Shown here: positions 25,346-39,820 of the stretch, one piece after another | Layout: each line of letters starts with the position of its first letter | How positions within the stretch are numbered: the first letter of the stretch is position 1 | Assembly (NCBI GenBank): GCA_003118195.1 | Contig: BEXV01000968.1 | Coordinates: 51,571 to 115,570 of the forward strand | Origin: Hemicentrotus pulcherrimus | Lineage: Eukaryota > Echinodermata > Echinoidea > Camarodonta > Strongylocentrotidae | Direction of reading: 5' to 3' | DNA length: 64,000 nucleotides | Notes under the pieces: model-generated | Databases searched by the model: none | What the model was told of the DNA's origin: nothing | What the model saw: only the letters and a program-made list of their open reading frames with translations | Translations under genes and position numbers: made by a program

Positions 25346-28300
25346 AATGTACAGGACGCATCATTGAATTCAAAGATATGTATGATACAAAATTTGATGA
25401 ACATGTATTAGATGTATCAGAAAAAGGAACGCAACTGAGAAAGAATGATGCATCATACTGTATCTCTAGCTATAAATATGGTTCATAAAAATTATTTTAA
25501 AGATCCAACCTAACTTTACTCGCATCTCTCCTATCATTGATGACTATGAAATGCAATTGTTAATTAGACATTGGCATTTCCAAAATACGACGCTAGATGA
25601 ATTTGTTTTCATATTTTGTTTGTATGAAAATCCCGATTCCATGATATTATGCCAAAATGATCTTCTAATGTTTAAGGTGGTGCATGGTGCTAGCGATCAA
25701 ATGCAAAGATCTATACTTTGTTTTGGTAAAATCGTTTTATACTCCGCTTAAAACATTGACGACAGCCCGCAGCAAGGAAAGGTAAACCTGATTGCTGAAA
25801 CTATTTTCACCCTTCGACAAACGGACAAGGCGTCTATTTTACGGTTTTTAGTTACACGTCCGCTACAAGAACGTGACAAATTATTGATAGCTTCAATCTT
25901 CGGAAACGTGTTTTTGCGAAGTATGAATATTTTACTATCCACTTTGAAGGAAACTCGTTTCCCTTTATTCATTCGAAGCTTTGAAATCAGCCGAGATCGA
26001 CACTGATCGACGTCAAAGGAAATTGTGCCTATATTTTGATGAATCGACAAACTTGATGGACTCATTTTTTGTTAAGAATCTCATCTTTCATCCTCACCCA
26101 GCTTTCGTTTGGTGCAAGACGTCATGGAATGAATACAAGTGAAATCAAACATTGGATTTATTTCGCTTGAACAATTAATATACGTATGTGAGTCTAATTG
26201 GGAATTCTGGTTGGGGAGAGGGGGAAATATAATTTATGTACAATGCATTGGAAAGATCTGGCTTTCACCCCTCTCCCTTCCGTTTGTAGACGCCCTCAAA
26301 CAATAATACAAAATGCATTCTATATATCAATTGGTGTTTAATAGGAATCATATTTCAGAAAAGTGACTTCAAATTTACATGACCGTATATCATAAGAACG
26401 TTGGCGTGGTAACGGCATTTGCTAGGCAGCCCAGGTATATTTCACCCCACCTTATTGATTTTGTGGATTCGCCTCTATCTATTAAAAGATAACGCTTTCT
26501 CGGATAAGGCATACTCATAGCACACAAATCCCTTTGTGACTTTCTTTTGCATTAAAGGACACCCACCCCCTTGACAAAATAACTTTTATCAATAAACCGA
26601 TAAAAAAAACTATTTGAATTGTTAAACATTACTACAGGTGTACATCAGTTCCAGTCTTCTGTTAGTTTTTGATTTACGTGATAGCAAATAAATGTAGTAT
26701 TACCGAATATAAAATAACGAGAACATGTAAGGAAGGGACATAACATATCGATTAATATAAAGCTAACCGAGTATGTACTATCATGTTCATATTCATATAT
26801 ATATATAGAGGCCTAACATTCTAAAAAAAAATAGAATATAAATCAGTTGAAAATATATACATTACGATGAATCTTAGCTTTATAGGAGAATTGTAATCTA
26901 AAGTAATTTGACATATTAGTCAGATATAGAAAGAGTACTTTAGGACATATGCCTTGATTTAAGTCAAGCTCAAGGACACAAATAAGATATCAAACAGTAT
27001 TATTCATCTACGTGAATGACATTTCATTTGTTGTGGCTTAATATAAAGGCAGGCAAGATAAAGAAAAGTGTCGCGTTTGACGAATTTCGTTCACGAGAGG
27101 CCAAACATTTGAAAGGTTTTGACTTCAAACACCCACAAGACGTCCCCAAAAGGATAACAAGATTACAGCGTGACAGTCTGTCTCATGATGCCATTTCGTA
27201 AATCTCTTTGATATTGCGTGGCACAGCTAATGGTCATGGGGAAGCGATAAGAAGTATGATCAGACATCGCAATCATATTGACCATTATCATAATTTTTCA
27301 TACCGACATCAGCGAGATTCTAGCGAGATGATATTTAAGTAACTTTTTTTATTTGTCATGTTCGTGTGGAGAACGTTCTCTTCTCCTTCTTCTTCGTCAA
27401 CAGTTATCACTCAACTAGGAATGAACGGAAGCTATATCAGTGACATAATTTCCTTATCTGATTTAGGAATCTTACATGGTATCCGTTTCACTGTGTAGTA
27501 TGATAGATCGTAGCATTATCCTTATCGAAAACTGATCCGATATGAAGAGACATTTTTGCTTCTTCATATTTCATGTTAATTCCATTCCAGAGAAAGAGAA
27601 ACATTCATTTGTTCCTTTGCGCACTGATATCTTACAAAACTTGTGACATGTTTGTATGTTCTCTATTCAATACATTGTCATTTTAAAATAAAAATCCATT
27701 CAATTTTTTTGTTTACAAGCGTTACGTAATAATACTAAATGTGTCTTATATGTGCAAAAATCTACAGATTGGTATTATTTGTTTATGTTTTGATGTATAT
27801 CAGATGTTTTTCCAAATGACAAATCATTTTTTACTAGAATTTATCTTTTGCTATAATTCATCTATACTTAATATCTTTCAATGTAATATGCATTCAAAAT
27901 GAATTGAAAAAGTCTAATCATTCATACGAGAAATAAATTGATAGTCTAGGGATAAAACGTTATGGGAAAGAGCTTAGCACGGGTATTCATGGTTAACAAA
28001 ATGTAACCTAGAGTGATTCTACTCTGCTGTTGGACTTGCCAAAACACTTTGAGCGTTATTGGATTATGACTTTAAACACCTTTGCGTTGTGATTAACAGT
28101 AGGTTTCTTTTTACTTATCGCTCTTCGCATCCCACAGAGTGTCCTATTAACACCTCCACAAGCGCTATAATTGCTCCCGTCATGTTCAACCTTTACCTCG
28201 CACGTCCCCTCCTAATCGCAAGGTATTAATCACTCCAAATAGCGCGTGATTTTTCGAGTGCTCGGAATTACTATCGGAAATTGGATCGGATTTGGGAAAT

Positions 28301-29816
28301 TGTGAAAACTGGTAAGATGGGCGTGATCTTAGCTTCGATAAAAGCATCCTCTCTGTCACGGCACGGTTCTCAGAATACTAAATAGAGCGTGATTGTTTTT
28401 TCATTGTATATGTCATTGTCCCTCGATGTACATCTAGACCAAGGATGCTTTTAGTACGACTGAGTAGCAAGCTTTACATCAAAGAATTTGGGATTACGTA
28501 TATTCTTTTTATTCAACGTCAGAAAGAAGGAAGGCAAAAAATATCAGAGAGCATGCGTATCATTTTGTATAGCCAGAAGTTGCATCTTCATACAAATGTA
28601 TTCCATGTGCATAATGCAATTTAACTTCACCCCACTTATTTATATAGAAAATTTGGGAATTTGATTGCCTCATAAAGAGTCAAATATTACATCACGATCT
28701 GTTTTGAGGGAGGGAGAGAGATGGGGGAGTAAAGCGTTTAAACAAAAAATGAGGTTACCAATTCAAATGTTTTTTATTATTACAAAACAAACTCGAAAGG
28801 AGAATGTCACCCGGCGAATCCGTGACAATTAACCGAGAAGTGAAGTTCTTTATACGTCATCACCTGTAATGAAACCTATAAAAAGATAAATATAGCTGTC
28901 GGGAAGACAGAATGATTCAAAATGTCTTGGATGTCTCACGACCTATTATTTATGACGTTGTAGTGTTTTTGCTATTCCTTTAAAGAGGGTGCTGAGTACT
29001 TGACATTTAATCGACTCTAAAACAAAACAAAATGTCTGGAAGTTTCCATGACTGAGAGATTTTGCAGAGAATATTTCTAAAATGCTTTCTAAGGTTTTGA
29101 ATCTTCTTAATATCATTTAAGTGATTAATTCACAAACAATGAAAGCATTGAACCAAAGTACACAGCCAAAGCACTGACAAAGATATGGGCCAGAAACAAG
29201 TGATATTCTAAATGTCGGTAATATAACAAATAACTAAATTATGCATGTCTGATACGAACAGTTTCCATGAGCAAGCATATTAATGATAAATAATTTCTAA
29301 GATATTATTCTAAATGGTAGTGTTAGGAATGAGAAATTTCGCAAAATATCTTTCATCCTGTTTACCAAAACACAACAACTCTCTTTAAGTGCTTTTTTAG
29401 AACGTTCTGCAACACCAATTAATACCAGCCGTCTGGCGCAAAATGCCTCGCCAGATCAACGTACTTGATCTTCTTTTCTAGTATACTAGTATTCGCTTTG
29501 TAGTTCAATATCGATGTCAGCAAATGTAGCTCTGTCGGAGAATGAAATGTGGAAACAAGAACAGCATGTAATGAGCGAGGCAAGCATAGTTCCTATTTTA
29601 GATAGACGGGTATGTACAAATTATAAATACTCTATTGGAAAGAATGAGCAATCATGGTTTTGTGAAACGAGTTAAAGCATAAGATTGGGTGTAGTTTGTG
29701 CTGCGAGGGGCTTCAGTCAATACATTTCAGGGTGAGAGTAGGGACGGGGACACAGACTTTGGTAATAATCTTGGAATGCAGAGGTTTTTTGAAAATTCGG
29801 CGGAGGCAGAGCGGGT
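25346..29816. other. AT-rich DNA, nothing recognised
   Basis: The part next to the LINE (25346-25500) may still be decayed LINE sequence but gives no readable RT motif. A 105-codon minus frame at 25748-26065 shows no family. Confidence 0.4.
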
Positions 29817-29841
29817 AGGGGGGGGGGGGGGGGCAAAAAAA

Positions 29842-30087
29842 NNNNNNNNNNNNNNNNNNNNNNNNNNNNNNNNNNNNNNNNNNNNNNNNNNNNNNNNNNN
29901 NNNNNNNNNNNNNNNNNNNNNNNNNNNNNNNNNNNNNNNNNNNNNNNNNNNNNNNNNNNNNNNNNNNNNNNNNNNNNNNNNNNNNNNNNNNNNNNNNNNN
30001 NNNNNNNNNNNNNNNNNNNNNNNNNNNNNNNNNNNNNNNNNNNNNNNNNNNNNNNNNNNNNNNNNNNNNNNNNNNNNNNNNNNNNNN
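29842..30087. other. Assembly gap flanked by poly-G
   Basis: 246 Ns, with G13 then A7 on the left and G-runs on the right. Open frames spanning it are meaningless. Confidence 0.99.
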
Positions 30088-31340
30088 GGGGAGGGGGGGG
30101 GGGGGCTGCATAACAAGATCATCCCTCGTAATATTCCCGTAATAATTTACACGTATAAATATACATCCTGGTTTTATATAATCAAAAAGTACGGTACGGC
30201 ATTTCTTGCTTTTCATGTCCAAGATGTAATGGTAAGTGAAAACTATGTAGCCGTTGCATCAAATATATCTTTTGTTGAATGAATGACATTAATTTTATTT
30301 GTTTAATTATCTAAATTCTATATGCACATTAAAGCAAAGCCGTGGATATTCTGAAGTGTGGTTAAGAAGAGAATGCTATCATCAGTAGAAGTAGAAGTAT
30401 ATTAAAGTGGTTATTAGAAGTTTAGAGGCATTAGTGAATTTATTTGTCAATATCATCAATACTAGAACAATCATCGAAATATCAGCTTTATCATGTTTAT
30501 CGACTTCAGAAAAGTTGTAGACCTATGTGTTTAAATATGCATTGTTCGACCTTTAATACGTGCATTCGTATCGAGGACGTGTACTCCATAACGTGGCAAC
30601 ATCTTTCTTCAGCTGTTAAAACCTTGCCCTCCCGACTATCACCATCTTAAAAAAACGAATTCAACATGTTCCCGACTGGGGTTCACCATAAAGAAACTAA
30701 TGCATTTCAACGCGGGATAAATATGAATGCAATTAAATGAAAACGCAATAAAAATACAAAATGACACCGCTGCGATGAATAAATTACTCTAGAAAGTGTC
30801 GCCTTCAGCCTTGGGGAATGTCAAGAATTTGAGTTAACATTTGGCATGTGTTACATTTGGAAGATCGGGACTTGAGGGAACATGGTTAAGTAATGTCATT
30901 ACCTGAGGCATTCCGACGTATATGCAATGGCATAGTGAGAGGCCCCGTTCACATCCGAAAAGTTAGCTGTTATACTAGGACAGGGATTTATATCTTAGTA
31001 ATCTGAGCGGGTTTTAGAACCGGACGAATTTGTAATGCACTGTTTATTTTGAACATCATCGACATATATAATATTGAAATAATGAAGGAGATATAAAGAT
31101 AAGATAGTAAAGTTCATCAAATATTTTTACATACGTCATACATGTGTAGGCACAATGTGGGCAGATGTGACAAGGGTTGTTGCTTGATACAGAATATAAA
31201 TGTACTATCTGCAATTTCTGTAGAGTAAAATGTAACATTAAACTTCCCATAACTTCTTAATTCCACAAGTTATCATTGACTTTATTTTTTCTCCATCTTA
31301 TATATGTTAAATCATAATGGAGAGTTAATTTTTGAAAGTG
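30088..31340. other. Non-coding DNA, nothing recognised
   Basis: Begins in poly-G next to the gap. No frames or element ends seen. Confidence 0.45.
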
Positions 31341-31703
31341 CTTGTGATGGTGACGTACAGGAGTGTTTTGAGCACTGGAATTGCAGAGGCCGTCGGTTCG
31401 ATCCCCGACATGGCACCTATGTCCTTTGGCAATACAATAATTTGCATATGCCACTCCATTGCCACGGAGAGAAATGGGGACCTGGTATGATGATGAAAGC
31501 CTTGGTGATAGACATCACCATACACCCTCACGGTGACCATATGGTAGGAATACTCCCCAGGGAGTGGAAATGGTGAGCACTGTGCGCGTGAATGAATCAA
31601 ATGACCGGGGTTATACTAATACTTGCAAAGCACTATACAGAGACGGTATTCCGTAATAAGTGCGGTATAAATGTTATCATTATTGTTATTGCATCATTAA
31701 TAG
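31341..31703 (+). mobile_element. tRNA-derived SINE with L2-like 3' tail
   Basis: The head has a good Pol III B box, GGTTCGATCCC (31395-31405), about 45 bases after a degenerate A-box region (31351-31370). The body contains the GACATGGCACCTATGTCCTTTG and TTTGCATATGCCACTC type segments common to invertebrate tRNA SINEs. The 3' end reads AAGTGCGGTATAAAT followed by ATT-rich sequence, resembling the tail of L2-type LINEs that would mobilise it. An 8-bp direct repeat, TGAAAGTG, at 31333-31340 and 31704-31711 could be the target-site duplication, although 8 bp can match by chance. Open frames crossing this element on both strands are not genes. Confidence 0.75.
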
Positions 31704-33077
31704 TGAAAGTGATATGCTAATTTGTAAATCATTAACTTAAAGCTGGTATATCGGGAGAAAGGCCAACAATTAAAAAAAAAATTACGCGAACCTGAATAAC
31801 CCTGCTTGGTGTGTCCTCCTTTTCTAATCATACATCCACCTTGCTGTGACCTACCAAATAGATTATACTAATCTGTACAATCCAATAATCAAACTGCACT
31901 TTTTTTGTTTCCCGTGTGAAATGAAAAGAATCTCCGCATTCTGTGTACATAGGGATGACAGAAAAACAATACTAATTACACGTTTGAAAGTGTAAACGGT
32001 GTGAAGTGAACTATTACCATTAACAGCTGTATAAATATACAAGTATAAAACAAAAGCAGAATTTCATAATCGGCAATTTTTGCGAGTAAAGAAGAATTTA
32101 TATTTGATTTCGAATGCACAGAACATGAAATTAGTGCAGGTATTATATAAATGACCGATTATTCAAGGCTTTCTCACCTGGCAATGAATGTCACTTTTTC
32201 GCAACCCATTTTCACTACCATCATGTATATTCTAGTACTGTTGGCATACGAATAGAAATTAATATAGAAATGAGATACAAACGAGCAAATTCGATGAAAA
32301 TTTGCTTATACCTAACAAGGCAATTCAATGACAAGAAGTGAAAAGGAGGCAATATTCTATTTATCTATTTTTTTTCTACCCAGGGATTGACAACTGCAAG
32401 CTTACTTTTTAATTGTGTGAATGACTGAATTTTGATTGTCATTCTCAAGCACGCGTCGTCACTGCAATTCAACTTACTAACTGCTCACACATTCTAAAAT
32501 TATTCTTTCTTTAAAGATGCACAAAAGTTGCCAACCCTCTATTATGGAAGTCATGCCATAAAAGTTATGATTTTGACAAATACATTACACACCCCATCGT
32601 CTTGAAATGCAAGTCAAGCACAGCTTCCAATTCCTATTTATGTAAACAATGTCAATATTTGTTTACGTCTAATGGAAAAATCTAATCTTATTTTCAAGTG
32701 TCATTCACGTATCATCCATTCCAACCATTAAAATATGGCCGGAAATCTGAACCCTTCGCTCTATAAAGTCAACAGATTCAAATGAGGCATCCAAACTACA
32801 CTAATCATTTAGAAATAATTTAACATGGATTATCATTCTTTATGTGGTAACAGCCATTTCCCCTTAAAGTGTAAAAAATCAAAGAAAAGCGCAAAACGCA
32901 AGTCAACCCAAGCTGACCTTGAAATTCGATGAAGCGACCATGAACCGACGATGACATTTAAAAAGCATGATTTAATTTGGTAGTTTCCTTTGCTCATTCA
33001 TGGTTGCCCGATCGAGTCGATATTAAAATGGTGGCTGCTAAATTGACGAACGAACTCGGGTCATCAGTTATGAAATA
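31704..33077. other. AT-rich DNA, nothing recognised
   Basis: No long frames, no recognisable repeats. Confidence 0.45.
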
Positions 33078-33102
33078 AGAGAGAGAGAGAGAGAGATGGT
33101 AC

Positions 33103-33136
<34 letters not shown>

Positions 33137-33179
33137 GAGAAAGAGAGGGAGAGGGAGAGAGAGAGAGAGAGAGAGAGAA
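33078..33179. repeat. (GA)n microsatellite, about 100 bp
   Basis: Nearly pure GA, interrupted once by TGGTAC and by GGGA units. Minus-strand Leu/Ser frames come from it. Confidence 0.9.
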
Positions 33180-36100
33180 GCAGACAGACATAGAGAAGGT
33201 GGTTGATTCCGGGGAACACATTTTATTACCTGTATAGTTTAGGCAGGTATGAACGAGTGACGAAGCAGTTCTAGGTGGAACGTGGATTTATCATTAAAAC
33301 TTTATGTTTATCATTTCATTTTACCTCAATGCATACTAGGCCTACATGCTCTCATTAAGGTTAGCGGAACAGTTAACCAGGGACGTTTTAATTTGTTTAC
33401 AGTATTCTAACCAACGATTGGGTAAATAGCCGACATATAATTATGAAGGAATACCCTTATCCGAATGGATCAAAGACTCTTTGACTGGGATGGAGAAAAC
33501 GTCTTAAAAATAATTTAAAAGCCTTCATCCCCTATTTTTTTCTTCACAAATTCGGCCATGAAGGCGAGGGGCACACCCTCATTATTTTGTATACGAAAGA
33601 TATGGCGGGTTTGTTCTGAACCAGGCGGGACGGGTGGGGAAGGGGGTGACCCTGATCTCTCCATCCGCATCTGATAGAAGTATCGTGGTGGAAATCCAAG
33701 TTAGATTGGATTGAAAGGGCAGGGTGATCGAGGCGTCTATACCTAACACTTGGGGATGTGGATAGCACAGACATACAAATAAGCTCTTTTAGTTCTCGCT
33801 TATAAAACTGGGACACCTCTCAAGAAAAATGGGAAATGACTGTCTTTCTACGAGACACGTGATGATAACTGCTGCTTTTCTCGAGTGTTGTTTCGAAAAT
33901 CTCCGAGCAAAATCAAATCACACAAATGGAAAATAAAGAGTATTGCAATAGATCAAACACTTTCAAGAACACATCCAATTTTCTCCCACTCAATGCGCCT
34001 CATTCGATTTACAGGAGGCTCTCAGAAAACAAAACAGGTTTCACGGCACGACCAACCATCATGGCGAGCAAACAGGAGATCGTATGCAATAGTAAATAGA
34101 CATTATCAATTATTTGAACATGCGCCACAACCACACCGAGGTTCCCGCGTTGTAGGTGAGGTCTTCGCGGCGGAAACCGAGAGAGAAACCAGGCTTATTT
34201 GCGTCACACCAGGTGACAGAGATCGGAGCTTAACGTAGCGGTTTGTTTAAAGCAATGATTTTCAGGTGAAGTGTAACCAGATTTGTTGTTAGCCCCTGCC
34301 CCCATCTGTGACGAATGCTGTCGATTTTTGATCCCCATTTCCTGTTATCCATATTAGACCCTTCTTCTTATTTTACTTTCATTATTTTCCTGTCATTGGT
34401 CCTTTTTGAAATTTTAAATTGACGTCATGGTTTCACAATATTCAAAAGATTTCATTGTGTTAGCCTTTGTTAATTTGATTAAGATATGTCGTGTCCCTCT
34501 CAAAAAGAGGATTAAGTATTTGTAAATAAACAAGGATGACCTACGTGAGAAACAATAACAGTTGAACACATCTTCATGTAGGCCTATTACATAATGTATC
34601 ACATAATATTAACAAAGACATTTCTCAGAATTATAAGTCGGCAGTCGATTAGTAATTCAAGATGCAATTTAGAGAGAAAGAATATTCAAAAGACAACGAT
34701 CCTCCCCCCCCNGAGAACGGTTAATGCAAAGAAACTTCAATGGCTTCCCAATTGCTATTTATTCGGCTCACTTCACTTTTGTTGTCTTTGTTACTGCCAA
34801 TGATACGGTTTAACTCCTGAGGACTTGTTTGTGTTCTCTCCGACATTAATGATCTCTACGGCATTATTATAATTTGTATAGGACAGATAATGCTTATATC
34901 TCTTCCTATTGGCGCATCAAGAGAACAGCATGGCGTGGTAAAAATAGATTACCGCTGTCCAAGCCTCACCTTTTAATCGTATCATCCAAAGACTGTTTAC
35001 ACAGAGTCGATTGGTGCAATTATGGAAGCCCTTGTAATGATTCATCATGCAATACACAGACAAGAAGGTTACCCGCTATACATCGCTATCTCTAATTAAT
35101 CTCGAACAATCAATATCGGAGGACGGTGAAAGGGGGAAGTGGGGGGGGGGGCGACCGACGTCTAAACAAAATGTAATCGCAGTGTCACGACATTGGTGAT
35201 TTGCTGAAAACGAGGCAAATTAATTTGTGGCAATTGCTCCACTCTCGATGTTAGATTGACAAATTATAGAGCGGGAGGGGATAAATGAGATTGATGCAAC
35301 CCAAACAAATGAAATTGAAAGAGAAAATTAGTCAATGACAATTCGTATGAAATAATTGTGTAATAGACATAGAGCGTGTCCAGACTGACATCTTTTTCGC
35401 CATTCTGACCATACCATTGTATGAAATACGGGTAGTAAGTGGTACGAAAGACTGTGTCTGAACACGGACTATTTTTACATGCATGTACATGCACATGGAT
35501 TGTGCAATATACCCATACCTTGTTCAGACCAACAGCAACAAAAATCGTCACTTTCGAGAGGAGTTACTAGAATCACAGAAAAAAAAAAAAAAACATCTTT
35601 ACACAACTGCCATCTAACTGTATTTGCTTGAATGAGTTGAATTTTCTCTACACAATTATGCTTCCTTTTCAAAATAAAAAAGATGAAAAAACATTTGGGC
35701 ATTGTTGTTCTGTTTGGCACACACACAAACAAATAAAATCAGAGTATCATAATTATTTGAATGACGGGCTCAGAACATAAGCTAATGACATGGGAAGTCC
35801 AATTCTCCATTAATCGAAATTTAGATTTTGACTTATCTTACTTTTCCCGAGAGGTTAGTACCCACTTTATGATGAGTATTTCAATTCAAACTAATTACAT
35901 CATCTTATTTGCTTTATATAGTCATTTTATGGTCATTTTGCTTTACCGGGGTAGCCTACTTTTAAGCTTCGAACTGAGCAGCAATTTTAAACCAATCTTC
36001 CCCTATAAAGGCTAATACACATTGGACGCAATGTGACCTAGTATATTTTCTTTCCCATATCACCTTCTCTCTCTATAAAAGCTCTGTCAAAGTGTCATGT

Positions 36101-36724
36101 TCGACCTATAGGGAGACAGTATAGCAGGGGAGCTGTAAAAATTGCGATGTTCTTTTTTTTCGCAGTTCATATTCAACGCTCGATTCCACTCTCCGAAGGA
36201 AAAAAAATGATGAAAGCTAAATGTGTAAGTTATATTTACATGCACCAGTTTCTATTCCCTGGGAGCCCTCTCGCGTTTAAAGAGCAAACTTAAAGACTTT
36301 TTATCAATTAAGCACCCTCGGCACAGCACGAGAAATCTATATTCAACTCTCCATCAGTCTTATGATGTAGGCAAGTTCAACTTTCGAGGAATAAGGCGAA
36401 TGTAAGCGTCCTAGCTTAATGTTCGCGTTCCCTTGGTGCAATTGTCGATTATACCTGTGTAATAGTGATTTGTGATAATCGCTTTCGGGTTCGTTTTGGG
36501 ACTGGATTGCAGTTACATGGCTGAAGGGTGAAAACATATCTCTCCTACACCGATTAGTAGAAGATTAAGAACCAGATCATCTTGGAGTATGTGATGAGCG
36601 GGGATTGCCGAAAGGGAAATGAAAAACGCCACTTGGCATTTCAAGAAGATGTCATAACGTTTCGAATTCATTTTTAGAACACACGCAGAGACAGAGCATG
36701 GAGAACAGTAAAAAAAGGAGATGA

Positions 36725-36727
<3 letters not shown>
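33180..36727. other. Non-coding DNA, nothing certain
   Basis: A 117-codon plus frame at 33885-34238 has no domain. C8 with an N at 34712, a G10 run at 35140-35149 and a long A run near 35580. Confidence 0.4.
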
Positions 36728-36759
<32 letters not shown>

Positions 36760-36900
36760 AAGTTAGAAAGAAAGAGGAATACAAATGTAAGATAGAGGAA
36801 TAATAATGGAGAGAGAGAAAGAGAGAGAGAAAGAAAAGAAATGAAGTGAGACCGAGAGAAGAGAGAAAAATGATAGAGGAGAAAGAGGAAGGATACACGA

Positions 36901-36935
<35 letters not shown>

Positions 36936-36957
36936 GGAGGGAGGAGGGGAGAAGGGA
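36728..36957. repeat. Cluster of (GA)n microsatellites
   Basis: Pure GA blocks at 36728-36757 and about 36906-36933, with imperfect GAAAGA sequence between. Confidence 0.85.
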
Positions 36958-39586
36958 ATGTGAGAGATTTACAGCTAGAAGGTACCCATTTATATGCTAA
37001 AATAATATTTCGTCACTCGACGAAAGTTGATGCCGTAAATCTTTCCACGTATCCACTTTCTTAGATCCACAAGTGCAAAATCAGTGATGCATACAAATTT
37101 GTAATTAGAATTGAATTTTTAAATATTTTTTAAAATCACTATTTTATTGTGCGAATTATATATAATTTCTATGTTTTTGTTTACCTTACTAAGTCAGGAT
37201 TGTTTTATCCTATAACATGACAGTGGCAAATTAAAGAACATTAAGTCGATAAAAATGTGTTCTCTCTCACTAACTGTGTTTTTTTTTAAGAAGGCGGGTC
37301 TGAGTGACAATACTGTTGTTTCATCTGTTCATCTGTTAGTTAATCCAACATGCCATTCCTTGATGATCAGAAAGAAAAAAAGAAAAATATTCTCGAACAC
37401 GTGTATTTTTGTCAGATTATGAATTCGGCGTACACACTTTATTAATTACCATCCAGAGGCCGCGATGCGAGATGTCAAAACAAAATGTAGATGGAAAGGT
37501 TTTAGGATTTGGGTGACCTTTTTAACATTGGGCATATAAAGAAAAAGTTAGGACAATAACCTGAAGAAAAAAGGACGTGCTCCAAAACAGCGTAAATGCT
37601 AATGTATACGGCTAACCTGGTAATATTACAGGTTACTCACGTCACATACATCCAAACTTCCAATTAATGTTCCGTCCTGCGGCCTCGCTTAACAAACGAT
37701 AGACAGAGACTCGATTAAAAGAACAAGAAAACGTCAACACATGACATTATTAGTCAGTTCAGCGCTCGTCTTGACTCTACTTAATCGAAGAATTATGTCA
37801 TTCAAACTTAATTCAATCACGTGATCTAGGGTCGGACTAGACATACGTTAGTGTTAATTTGATGACATCGACCGTCGGGCACAGCGGGCCTGCCATGCTC
37901 GCCCGAGGGGGGAAGAGGCGGAAGAGAAATCAACTTGGAGAGAGATAACAAGCAACAAACATACCGTGACATTAATATCAAGTAATCTCACTAGCGTATT
38001 ATTTTGAAGAAGGGGCAAGGGGGCAGTATTTTACGCCTCCTGACAGATTTCCGAAACAAATGGAGCCCCCTTTTTATATGCTAGGAGTTGGCAAGTTCGG
38101 CGAATCATTTTCAATTTACATGGAAACGCGCGAAATATAAATAAATTCTCAAAAATCAAAATAATTGCTTTTGTTCCCCAACATACATGATCTTAGACGA
38201 TAACCCCCCCCCCTCCCCCGTAACACAAAGCACTGGCCTGGAAAAGTGTTTTCCTTACTGCATAATTGGATATTTAAAGATATATTATACAGTATGTCCT
38301 TATTAAAAAAAACTATCACAGTAAGCTAAGATTAGTTGGCCCCTCCTGAGACCAAAGTTTGGATACGCCATAGCGGCAGTGCATGATGGATCATAGATTG
38401 CGTGGCAGGCATTAACAAGACAAGAAAGAAATGAAGACATAATGCACGGTGAAAGGTTGGTTTATACTCAGTAAACAGTATGTACAGATTCAATCGAAGT
38501 CCATGTGTAGATCAATACTGTTCTTTGCAATTTAGGGAGGACACTGCTAAAGGGGAATGGGGGCATTTACAATATGGCACCCCTTTCCAACGTTTCTGTC
38601 GAATGTTTAGGGAACTTTTTCTTCCTTCTTAGAGGCTTCGTTTGTTATCTCTGTCCGTACTTAAAGTTAAAATTATTACAGCTCCTGTTTTTGTTTGATG
38701 GATAAAGCCCACTATGTTGTAGAAAAAATTCGATTGGCAATACCCCGTGCAAACATTCTAGTGCTTCCCATGATCAAACAGTTTCAAACTGAGATATTTA
38801 CTCTCACAAGTATATTTCGGTACGTTTGTCAGCATGACATGCTTTATTTCAGTAACTAAACATTACAAGTAAGCAAAGTAAAAAAAGAGCGTTATAGAAT
38901 GGTAAGGATTCTTTATTCTATACGCTATAAAATCTTAAGCTTTCCGAAATTTGTCTCCATCAATTTAAACTCATGGTGCAAAGGATTTTGATGAATAAAT
39001 GTTTCGGAATATAACAAGCTTCCATGCTGTCGGGGGATAAGAATGGCATGCTGCAATTCATTACAGATTGCAAAAATATTCATACCATTCTATCCCGAAT
39101 ACGGACATTCCATGTGATTACAAGCCTAATTAACCGATGTAAGTGAAGTAATTTAGCTCCAAAAGCGGTTTAAATGAAGGATTTCTATACAAATACGTTG
39201 AGAACCAGAAGGGCGCTCACCCTTTGTTAAATAATTGGAGTTAATGCCTTTCAAGCTCTCAGCAGCAGATAATGTTACATTTCTGATGAGAAGTCAAACG
39301 TACTGTTAAGCTCTTTCTTTGATACAGTGACATATTTGTCAAGATCCCAGGGTCTTATATGGACAATCAACCATGAATGTATTTCACACGGAAAACTTAC
39401 AATACATTGCACTGCTATTATTCAAAGGTGAGCTCATTCTGTGTTGAATGAATGCGAATGACTTGTCAAATTAATCTAAGCATTAATGTTTTCGTCCTTC
39501 ACCGACGCTGTTTTGTTGATGAAAGTGAGGAGATGTCTTCAAATGATCACGTATCGCCATGGTTACCGTTTCTTTTTCATCACGTC
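36958..39586. other. Non-coding DNA, nothing certain
   Basis: Near-palindrome AACCTGGTAATATTACAGGT at 37613. Poly-C near 38204-38218. No gene. Confidence 0.4.
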
Positions 39587-39820
39587 ATTCTAACTTGAAT
39601 GATAGTGTGAGAATTGACTGTAAAACGCACCAGCAGAAGCAGACAGATTAATCACATTCAATATGGTGATTATATTTAATATAGCTAATGTGAAAGTTGA
39701 GGGCAATTTGGAAATAACTTGGAATTCTAACTTGAATCATAGTGTGAGAATTGACTGTAACGTAAACGTCAGAAGCAGACGCATTAATCAATTTCAACGC
39801 AGTAATTATTTATAGAAAGT
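39587..39820. repeat. Two-copy tandem duplication, period 137 bp
   Basis: ATTCTAACTTGAAT begins at 39587 and again at 39724. In each copy it is followed by ATAGTGTGAGAATTGACTGTA, then AGAAGCAGAC and ATTAATCA. About 95 bases of the second copy align with the first. The rest of the first copy is not repeated. No coding frame is present. Confidence 0.75.

Noticed and set aside
29698..30282. Frames of 131-194 codons on both strands
   Set aside because: Most residues are unknown because the frames cross a 246-base N gap.
31304..31600. Frames of 90 and 91 codons on opposite strands
   Set aside because: Both lie over the SINE at 31.3-31.7 kb and show no domain.
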